A DNA stretch of 28,390 nt from F23-B02 sp045599385 (lineage in GTDB: Bacteria; Bacillota; Clostridia; Oscillospirales; Oscillospiraceae): the NCBI GenBank assembly GCA_045599385.1, contig JAZRVW010000050.1, positions 1 to 28,390 on the forward strand. The letters run 5' to 3'. Position numbers and translations under genes: made by a program. The notes beneath the pieces are model-generated. The model was not told the DNA's origin. It saw only the letters and a list, made by a program, of their open reading frames with translations, and made no database searches. Below, in pieces: positions 22,527-28,390 of this stretch (positions are counted from its first letter, which is position 1; every line of letters begins with the position of its first letter).

Positions 22527-25184
22527 TTATTTGCCTATTGCATCCTTAATGCTTCGGATGGCGATCCTGCCTGCGCGCTTTACGGCGTAGGCGGCAATGG
22601 GAACATACATTTTGTCGAGGTTCGTCAGCTTGTTGTTTTCCGGGTGGTCGCGGGTAAGGTGGATTGCATCGAATTCACATCTCGTGGTGCAAAGTCCGCA
22701 ACCTATGCACCTGTTCGTATCCACGACGGAAACGCCGCAGCCGAGGCAGCGACTTGCCTCCTTCTTCACCATCTCTTCGGTGAATACAAGGCGGTCATCG
22801 TGCATGGTAAGTGCTTTCTTCTTGTCATGCTGAACGGTCTGACGCATGGGCTTATCAAAGCTTTCCGTGCCGAGAACGATATCCGCCTTGTCAAGCTCTG
22901 TGTAGCGGCGAAGATCGCGGGCAATCGTCAGGCTCTGCCCGGGATGAACGTAACGGTGCAGGGATATTGCGCCCTCACGTCCTGCGGCAATGGCATCAAT
23001 GGCAAACTTCGGACCAGTTACGCAATCACCGCCGACAAATATATCGCGCTCATTGGTCTGATAGGTAATACCGTCGCAAACAGCGGAGTCCTTTTTGCCC
23101 TTTTCCATGGCACCGGTATCAAGTTTGCCCCAGTCAATGAGCTGTCCGATGGCGGGAATGACGTTGTCGCATTTTACCGCGCCCTTATCGCAGATGAGCT
23201 CTTTGCCCGTGAACTCCGTGGGCTTGTGCTCAAATACGAACTTCACGCCCTCGGCTCTGGCTTCCGCAACTTCTTCGGGGTCTGCGGGCATATCGGTTTC
23301 TTTTCTGCGGTAAACGACGGTGACGTCAGCGCCCAGACGGACAGCAGTGCGTGCAACGTCCATGGCAACGTTGCCGCCGCCTACAACGGCAACCTTTTTG
23401 CCGATTTTGACCTTCTTGCCGAGATTTACATCGCGGAGGAAATCTATGCCGCCCATGACTCCCTCAAGCTCCTCGCCGGGAATTTCCATCGGGGCTGCCT
23501 TCTGTGCGCCGATGGCAACATAGAAGCCCTTGTAGCCTTCATCACGGAGCTGCTGAATGCTGATATCCTTGCCGACCTCAACGCCCATCATGAAGCTTAC
23601 GCCCATTTCGCGCAGCACGGCAATTTCGGCTTCCACCACGTTCTTCTCAAGACGGAAGGAGGGAATGCCCAGGGTAAGCATACCGCCGGGGACCTTATTC
23701 TTGTCGAAAACCACCACGTTTTCATAGCCCATCTCCGCAAGATAATATGCGCAGCTCAGACCTGCAGGGCCTGCACCGATGATCGCGATTTTTTCGGTAT
23801 AGGGAGTGGTGCTGCCCTTATGATAGCGCTTTTGGGGAATATATCTTGTTTCGGCGCTAAGCTCCTTTGCGGCAATGAACTTTTTGATTTCATCAATGGC
23901 AAGCGGTGCGTCGATCTTTCCTCTCGTGCAGGCATCCTCGCAGCGTCGGTTGCATATACTGCCGCAGACTGCTGGGAAGGGATTGTCCTGCTTTATAAGC
24001 TTCAGAGCGTCCATATAGCGCCCTTCGGCTGCCATTTTTATATATCCCTGCACGGAAATGTGTGCAGGACAGGCCGCCTTGCAGGGAGCTGTGCCGGACT
24101 CAAAGCAGGTGACGCTGTTGTCTTCGCGGTAATTGGGGTTCCACTTATCCTTCCCCCATGCTCTGTCTGCGGGTATAATTGCCTTGGGATACTGTACGGG
24201 CCCGTTTTTTGTGCAAAGCTTCTGACCCAATTTCGCGGCACCGGCAGGGCATACTTCGGCACATTTGCCGCAGGCAACGCACTTGTCGGCATCAACGTGG
24301 GCGCGATATGCGGAGGCGGAAAGGTTGGGCAGGTTGAAGTATTGACTTGTTCTGATAGCGCGGCAGGAGCCCAGATTGCAGTTGCAGATGCAGTTTACCT
24401 TATCTGCTCCGTCAACTCGGTTGATCTGGTGAACATAGCCGTTTTCCTCGCATCGAACAAGCTGTGCTTCGATCTCTTCTCTCGTAACATAACGGCCGAG
24501 ACCGGTTTCAACAGCGAAGTGAGCAAGATCGCCCAAAGCTATACAGCAGTCGTCTGCCAGCTCACCGCAGCCGCCTTCAAGGTTTTTAGCGGTTAAGCGG
24601 CATACGCAGGGCATAAGAGCAAAGTGGTCTTCTGCCCTGTCGAGCCAGTAGGATATGTGTTCGAGATCAATGACCTCGTTATTGTTTGGGATCGCCTTTT
24701 CCACGGGAATCGCCTGCATGCCGACACCTGCACCGCCGGGAGGCACGAGCTTTCCTATGCTTGCAATGGGCATGAAGGTCATTTGGTCGAACATGTGAAT
24801 GCACTTTTTGCTGCCGGGACGCTCCAAGGCCTCGTGCAGAGCAGTCCATTCGCCGCAGCCGATGACGAAGTGCGGAACATACCACTGCTTGTGGTGATCT
24901 TCGTTTTCCCAGTCAAACTCCAGCAGACCGATCTTCGCCATCTTGTCCAGCATCTCTTCAATATATGCGGGGTCTTTTCCCAGCTTTTTTCCCAGCTTTT
25001 CGGGGGTGGTGGGCTTGCGTCGTCCCATAGCCAGAGCTATTTCCGCCATTTCGTCGGTGACAACGGAGGACAGACCTATGTATTCGGGCGACTCCGCTGT
25101 AATTTTCTCGACTCCGGCAATTATTTCAGGACGGTCGGTTATCATCTTGCCCAGCTTACAGATGAGTTTTCTTTCTTCAGACAT
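22527..25184 (-). CDS. Multi-cluster Fe-S flavoprotein, NAD(P)-linked electron carrier
   Basis: An 885-aa modular oxidoreductase. Residues 55-100 resemble a winged helix (TPEKLGKKLGKDPAYIEEML). Residues 193-274 hold a cysteine-rich module (Cys193, 195, 206, 213, 214, then 265, 267, 269, 274). A ferredoxin motif CVACGKCAEVC is at 302-312. A GltD-type N-terminal Fe-S domain spans about 360-440. An FAD site (IIGAGPAGLSCAYYL) is at 468-482, an NAD(P) site (VVGGGNVAMDVAR) at 600-612, and DIFVGGDCVTGP at 714-725 binds FAD. Two further [4Fe-4S] motifs close it (CLGCG 813-817, CIGCGLCTTRC 826-836). AAAGGAG precedes the ATG. Its position between two dehydratase/reductase-like modules suggests it supplies their electrons. 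The cognate acceptor is unproven. Confidence 0.85.
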   Translation of the reverse strand: MSEERKLICKLGKMITDRPEIIAGVEKITAESPEYIGLSSVVTDEMAEIALAMGRRKPTTPEKLGKKLGKDPAYIEEMLDKMAKIGLLEFDWENEDHHKQWYVPHFVIGCGEWTALHEALERPGSKKCIHMFDQMTFMPIASIGKLVPPGGAGVGMQAIPVEKAIPNNNEVIDLEHISYWLDRAEDHFALMPCVCRLTAKNLEGGCGELADDCCIALGDLAHFAVETGLGRYVTREEIEAQLVRCEENGYVHQINRVDGADKVNCICNCNLGSCRAIRTSQYFNLPNLSASAYRAHVDADKCVACGKCAEVCPAGAAKLGQKLCTKNGPVQYPKAIIPADRAWGKDKWNPNYREDNSVTCFESGTAPCKAACPAHISVQGYIKMAAEGRYMDALKLIKQDNPFPAVCGSICNRRCEDACTRGKIDAPLAIDEIKKFIAAKELSAETRYIPQKRYHKGSTTPYTEKIAIIGAGPAGLSCAYYLAEMGYENVVVFDKNKVPGGMLTLGIPSFRLEKNVVEAEIAVLREMGVSFMMGVEVGKDISIQQLRDEGYKGFYVAIGAQKAAPMEIPGEELEGVMGGIDFLRDVNLGKKVKIGKKVAVVGGGNVAMDVARTAVRLGADVTVVYRRKETDMPADPEEVAEARAEGVKFVFEHKPTEFTGKELICDKGAVKCDNVIPAIGQLIDWGKLDTGAMEKGKKDSAVCDGITYQTNERDIFVGGDCVTGPKFAIDAIAAGREGAISLHRYVHPGQSLTIARDLRRYTELDKADIVLGTESFDKPMRQTVQHDKKKALTMHDDRLVFTEEMVKKEASRCLGCGVSVVDTNRCIGCGLCTTRCEFDAIHLTRDHPENNKLTNLDKMYVPIAAYAVKRAGRIAIRSIKDAIGK

Positions 25185-25215
25185 ATTATTACTCCTTTCC
25201 TGTAAAGTCGTATTT

Positions 25216-25378
25216 ATACTAATTTCTAATAGAAAGCAAACAAAGATTTACGAGGATTATTTTCGTAAGACAAGGCGAAGACCGCAGGGAATACTGGCTA
25301 TGTATTTCCAAGGGCTTCAACGCAGTATTACGGAAATAAGACCGTAAAGATTGTCTTGTTTTTATTAGATATTAGTAT
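25216..25378. repeat. 163-bp palindromic MITE-like element
   Basis: Terminal inverted repeats of about 50 bp start ATACTAATTTCTAATA on the left, and the reverse complement of the right end reads ATACTAATATCTAATA. The similarity continues inward through TTTACG...TTATTTxCGTAA. The core contains GACAAGGC, GGAATACTG and AACGCAGTAT, words also seen at 48-104. It has no transposase, so it would be non-autonomous. It lies between the 123-aa gene and the 885-aa oxidoreductase gene, and its right end overlaps the last codons and stop of the 123-aa gene. Insertion after the operon formed is the simplest reading. Confidence 0.85.
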
Positions 25379-25736
25379 TATTCTGCCACGTACCCACGGC
25401 TTCCTCTTTGCCGTCGGAAATGCGTACACGCTTATATGCGCCGCCGTAGAATTTCATGGGGTCCTTGCCCTTTGTATAGCCGAAGCCGTCAAGGGAATGG
25501 CTTTCGGAAAGATGAGCCTCAATGACGATTTTCAAGCCTATGGCACGGATCGCGTATCTGTAATCCCCGTTTACGATCTCGGCGTCAAAAACCGGTCTTT
25601 TCTTTCCCAGCACGTGGAGCCAGCCGTGATATTCAGTTGGCGAATCCTGCACGAACCAACCTTTGATTCTCAAATCGCCCAGAAAGCTTTCGGCGATGTT
25701 GTCGGTATAGTATTCGTAACCCTGTTCAAAAATCAT
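25365..25736 (-). CDS. Hypothetical 123-aa protein in the dehydratase-like cluster
   Basis: A 123-aa soluble protein starting MIFEQGYEYYTDNIAESFLG, with a pattern of alternating hydrophobic residues suggesting beta strands (GWLHVLGKKRPVFDAEIV, YAIRAIGLKIVIEAHL) and no cysteines, signal peptide or membrane helix. AAAGGAAG gives a Shine-Dalgarno, and the ATG lies one base after the TGA of the small membrane protein gene (TGACATG), so it is coupled to that gene. The final residues NTNI and the TAA stop are encoded by the end of the palindromic element, so the original C-terminus may have been altered. I do not recognise the family. Context suggests an accessory to the neighbouring enzyme module. 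The second module has no counterpart. Confidence 0.75.
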   Translation of the reverse strand: MIFEQGYEYYTDNIAESFLGDLRIKGWFVQDSPTEYHGWLHVLGKKRPVFDAEIVNGDYRYAIRAIGLKIVIEAHLSESHSLDGFGYTKGKDPMKFYGGAYKRVRISDGKEEAVGTWQNNTNI

Positions 25737-25737
25737 G

Positions 25738-25920
25738 TCAGCTTCCTTTCGGTATCTCCATGGGACGTCGCTCAATGCGGTCATAGATTTTTTCCATCAC
25801 AGGCTGAATTGCCGCCATAGCTTTCATGTCAAGATTAAAAAAGTATATTACAAGGCTTGCGGCGAAAAGTGATGCTCCCACAGCTCCTGCGGTGAGCGGT
25901 ATTTTAATAAGCTTATTCAT
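25738..25920 (-). CDS. Small one-helix membrane protein following the first module
   Basis: A 60-aa protein: a short basic N-terminus (MNKLIKIPL), a hydrophobic helix at about residues 9-29, then a charged tail with NLDMK and PVMEKIYD. GGAGACAGGAT gives a good Shine-Dalgarno, and the start is 11 bases after the 517-aa gene stop. It is homologous in layout and motif (IYxxNLDxK...PxxxKxYD) to the 49-aa protein after the 515-aa gene. The N-terminus is probably inside or in the membrane with the tail in the cytoplasm, but topology is uncertain. It could recruit the Fe-S enzyme to the membrane or link it to a membrane electron donor. No named family is recognised. Confidence 0.8.
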   Translation of the reverse strand: MNKLIKIPLTAGAVGASLFAASLVIYFFNLDMKAMAAIQPVMEKIYDRIERRPMEIPKGS

Positions 25921-25931
25921 ATCCTGTCTCC

Positions 25932-27485
25932 TTACCACGCGTTGTCGTCCTCGATTTTTTCGAGTGACGGATCAAGGGGCTCTTCACCTAAAACGGTGTG
26001 CATATAGAGGTTGACATTATCGCGCATATTCTGTCGGTTTGCCTTTCGGGGATCGAGCAGCGCATGAGGCACCCAGATGACGTGAATCCCACGTTTTGCG
26101 GCTTCTTCTTCGTAGATGCCGTGCCAGCCTGTAAGCGCCTTGCAGGCCATCTGCTCGCACATGATGATCATGTCCATATTGAACTCCTCGCAGAAGCGCC
26201 ACACATCGTCAACACCCAGCCTGAAGCCGCCCTCGGAGCGATTGCGCATTATCATCTTCACATAGAGGTCGGCAAGGTCGTACATGGCCTGCTCTCTGTT
26301 TTCGGGGGTGTCGGTATCTGCGTAAATTTCCGTTGAGGTGAGGTTCAGCATATGGGTTATGCCCACGATGCCCCAGCAGTTTAAGAGCCAGTTGGGAAAC
26401 GCCGTATAGAATTCACCCTGCACGCCCCATATAAGCGCGCGGTGGCGGATCTCCGTTGCCACGAGCTCTCTGTTCTTGTAGCCCTCGTACATGATGTCCC
26501 GTATCTTTCGGTCAAGCTCCAGATACTCCGAGCTCTCGGCGTTCAGCATTCGGGTATAGTAGATATCGCGGTACAGATTTATGTTGTTTTCGGGCACCTG
26601 CGGATAAGGTGTTTTGTTTATTTCCAGTATCTCAAGGAAAATGCGGGTCTGCTCATTGAGCATTTTCATGTTCTCGAAATAAGCCGTCCAGTCCCACTTT
26701 TCCCCGGTCTGCTCCTCGACAAAGCGAATGGCAGCGCGCATTTCATCGGCTGCGTATTCAAGTATCAGCTCATCCTCGATATGCTCGGGTGCGGCGATGG
26801 CAAAGCTGGGCTTTTTATAGCGCCAGTCCTCAATTCCGTTGCCCATGAGGGAGGAGTCACAGGTGGTGTTGCAATGGAGCATACATTTGCCGATATCAAA
26901 AACGTCGTCGTTGAGGCACATGCCCAGCTCCGCCTTGGGCATGGTGCATACGTCGCCCGTAATGCCGAATTCCTCGGCCTTGTCTATGTAAAATATCTGC
27001 GAGTCCTTGGAAACGGCGCAGAGGGCGAAAACACCGGCAACCTGCGGACACATGAAGTGGAGATTCGGGAAACCGAACATGATCTCCTCCATCATGTTTT
27101 CATCCATGATGACCATTTTGTCGCTGAGCGCCTTGTCGCCGCCGATGTTCTGGTCGGCCTCCAGCATCATGGTCATTGACTTTACAAGCTGCTTTACGAT
27201 GAAGCCGAATTCCATGTGGGATAGCCGCAGCTGCTTTCCGCGCAGTCCCTCGGTGCAGCGGTCGATGAAGTCGGGAGTCGCCACGTAGTTGAGCATCCAG
27301 CGATAGCGGAAGAATCCCTTCAGGCACTGCTTGTTCATAAGGAATTTGAAAAGAGTAGCCCAGATCTGAAGCCAGCATTTGTAGTCATACCAGGTGTCGG
27401 AAAGTCCGCGCCATTCACGGCGCACCTTGGTCTTTCCGCCCTTATAGAAGCTGCCGAGAGGCTCGCTGTTTATTTTCTTTCCCAT
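25932..27485 (-). CDS. 2-hydroxyacyl-CoA dehydratase/benzoyl-CoA reductase-like long subunit 1
   Basis: A 517-aa paralogue of the 515-aa protein, with the same block order: REWRGLS (23-29), YRWM (61-64), a Cys180 region, GKCMLHCNTTCDSS (Cys201, Cys205, Cys209), EEQTGE, HRALIWG, FPNWLLNCWGI, CEQMACKALTGWHG, and a C-terminal NRQNMRDNVN...EEPLDPSLEKIEDDNAW. It has one more Cys in the CDSS region than its paralogue. The ATG shares a base with the stop of the smaller subunit gene (TGATG), so the subunits are made together. It probably forms a heterodimer with the HgdB/BcrB-like protein. No activator ATPase is seen, so the exact reaction (dehydration, ring reduction or another low-potential reduction) is open. 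Confidence 0.8.
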   Translation of the reverse strand: MGKKINSEPLGSFYKGGKTKVRREWRGLSDTWYDYKCWLQIWATLFKFLMNKQCLKGFFRYRWMLNYVATPDFIDRCTEGLRGKQLRLSHMEFGFIVKQLVKSMTMMLEADQNIGGDKALSDKMVIMDENMMEEIMFGFPNLHFMCPQVAGVFALCAVSKDSQIFYIDKAEEFGITGDVCTMPKAELGMCLNDDVFDIGKCMLHCNTTCDSSLMGNGIEDWRYKKPSFAIAAPEHIEDELILEYAADEMRAAIRFVEEQTGEKWDWTAYFENMKMLNEQTRIFLEILEINKTPYPQVPENNINLYRDIYYTRMLNAESSEYLELDRKIRDIMYEGYKNRELVATEIRHRALIWGVQGEFYTAFPNWLLNCWGIVGITHMLNLTSTEIYADTDTPENREQAMYDLADLYVKMIMRNRSEGGFRLGVDDVWRFCEEFNMDMIIMCEQMACKALTGWHGIYEEEAAKRGIHVIWVPHALLDPRKANRQNMRDNVNLYMHTVLGEEPLDPSLEKIEDDNAW

Positions 27486-28390
27486 CAGAGTTTACCTCCC
27501 TGAAGCTTTTTGATCTCGACGCTTTCCACAAACGCCTGCACTCTCGTGCGTATCTGTCCCGATGAGCCGACGACGTAGGGTCTGTCAATGCTCAGAACCG
27601 GCCAGCCGTATTCCTGCGTGAGTATAAGGCTCGCGCCGGCTCTCTCATAGGGCCAGAAGTTGCAGAAGTTCATCTGCTGGATTATGATGCCGTCTGCATT
27701 GTATTCCTTCGCAATGCGGTCAAGGTATTCCTTGCGGGAGGCAATGCGGTCGTTGTCCATGTATCTGGGACACTGGCACTGCATAACATAGTGGCGGCAA
27801 ATCTGCTCAAGCACATCTTCTGTATCGTTAAGTTCAATGGGAGTTCTGCCCGGGAACGCACCTAAGCAATGGCGGTCTGCCACAACGGCCACACCGGAGT
27901 CCTCAATGAGTTTGACGAAATCCGGGTCATCGATTATACTTCCTGCAAGTACCGCTCTTATGCGATGTTTCTTTTCCTTGTCGGGCTTTCTGGTTTTGAG
28001 TTCCCTTGCCGTTTCTCTGAGCTTGTCCTTAACCAGATACCATGGCGCACAATAGCTTGCAAGACACAGCACGGCAAACTCATAGCCCGTAATTGTGGGA
28101 TCGTCAAGCTTGCGGTATTCGCCTATCTCGTTTATGAGCTCGCAGATCTCGTTGTAGCTTTTGACCGCCTCCCGAAGCGCATCGTCGGAAACGTCTATGC
28201 CGAAAACCTCGTTCAGCTTATCAAGAACACGTGCGCGGCACATTCTCGTCATGTGGCGTACTGCGTTTTCATCCGCTTTCATGGGTGTGTCAACATGGGA
28301 TACAAAAAACTTTTCATTGTTTTTGTCGCAGGTATGCAGCTTTTCAATGTTTTCAATGCAGCTTGTCATCTGGGAGCAGGCAAAGGGCTC
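27485..28390 (-). CDS. HgdB/BcrB-like subunit 1, 5' end outside the window
   Basis: The last 301 residues of an HgdB/BcrB-family subunit. The frame stays open to the window edge, and the residues before the first internal Met (EPFACSQM) align with the Cys102 region of the 397-aa paralogue, so roughly the first 95 residues lie beyond 28390. The C-terminal half has VLAGSIIDDPDF, ADRHCLGAFPGR, ADGIIIQQMNFCNFWPYE and SSGQIRTRVQAFVESVEI, the same family blocks as subunit 2. It overlaps the 517-aa gene by one base. The promoter and possibly an activator gene would lie to the right of the window. Confidence 0.85.
   Translation of the reverse strand, partial: EPFACSQMTSCIENIEKLHTCDKNNEKFFVSHVDTPMKADENAVRHMTRMCRARVLDKLNEVFGIDVSDDALREAVKSYNEICELINEIGEYRKLDDPTITGYEFAVLCLASYCAPWYLVKDKLRETARELKTRKPDKEKKHRIRAVLAGSIIDDPDFVKLIEDSGVAVVADRHCLGAFPGRTPIELNDTEDVLEQICRHYVMQCQCPRYMDNDRIASRKEYLDRIAKEYNADGIIIQQMNFCNFWPYERAGASLILTQEYGWPVLSIDRPYVVGSSGQIRTRVQAFVESVEIKKLQGGKL

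Noticed and set aside
22437..24596. A plus-strand open frame of about 719 codons
   Set aside because: It is antisense to the 885-aa flavoprotein, has no ribosome binding site and shows no family motif.
1..28390. CRISPR array
   Set aside because: No set of regularly spaced direct repeats was seen. The repeats present are isolated palindromes.

Overview
The window looks like part of a chromosome from an anaerobic gut Clostridia lineage (Oscillospiraceae/Ruminococcaceae-like). This is inferred from the purine gene set (a separate PurO-type IMP cyclohydrolase and stand-alone AICAR formyltransferase, single-chain PurL), clostridial formate-tetrahydrofolate ligase, double-glycine leader peptides, short palindromic repeats of the type common in these genomes, and oxygen-sensitive 2-hydroxyacyl-CoA dehydratase/benzoyl-CoA reductase (HgdAB/BcrBC) homologues. 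No species can be named from the sequence alone.

Layout. (1) 1-3093, plus strand: a damaged palindromic repeat, a good promoter, then an amino-acid permease coupled to a YtcJ-type amidohydrolase, closed by a terminator. (2) 18347 down to 3207, minus strand: one roughly 15-kb purine operon. It starts with a promoter, a ZTP (pfl) riboswitch and an intrinsic terminator. The order is purE-purC-purF-purM-FNT formate channel-purN-[palindromic repeat]-purO-AICAR formyltransferase-purD-purL-fhs-rdgB-small acidic ORF-HD hydrolase, and nearly all junctions are overlaps or gaps of a few bases. (3) 18420-19543, minus strand: accessory DNA with two full-length double-glycine leader peptides and one with a shortened leader, a 56-aa conserved-looking ORF, two terminators and the 3' half of a tRNA-Met gene, probably an old integration site. 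(4) 19585-28390, minus strand: two tandem, diverged modules. Each has a HgdB/BcrB-like subunit, a long HgdA/BcrC-like subunit and a tiny one-helix membrane protein. An unknown 123-aa protein, a 163-bp palindromic element and an 885-aa multi-cluster iron-sulfur flavoprotein lie between them. The first gene of the right-hand module runs off the window.

How the parts work together. The purine operon has a clear metabolic logic. ZTP riboswitches sense ZMP/ZTP, which build up when 10-formyl-tetrahydrofolate is short. This operon includes the enzymes that use that cofactor (PurN, AICAR formyltransferase), the ligase that makes it from formate (Fhs) and a likely formate channel (FNT). Its PurF homologue lacks the N-terminal catalytic cysteine while keeping its Fe-S cysteines. 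Region 4 is the best candidate for an undescribed system: a duplicated radical dehydratase/reductase-like enzyme with its own candidate electron-transfer flavoprotein and, per module, a homologous small membrane protein sharing an IYxxNLDxK...PxxxKxYD pattern. No activator ATPase is in view and the substrate is unknown.
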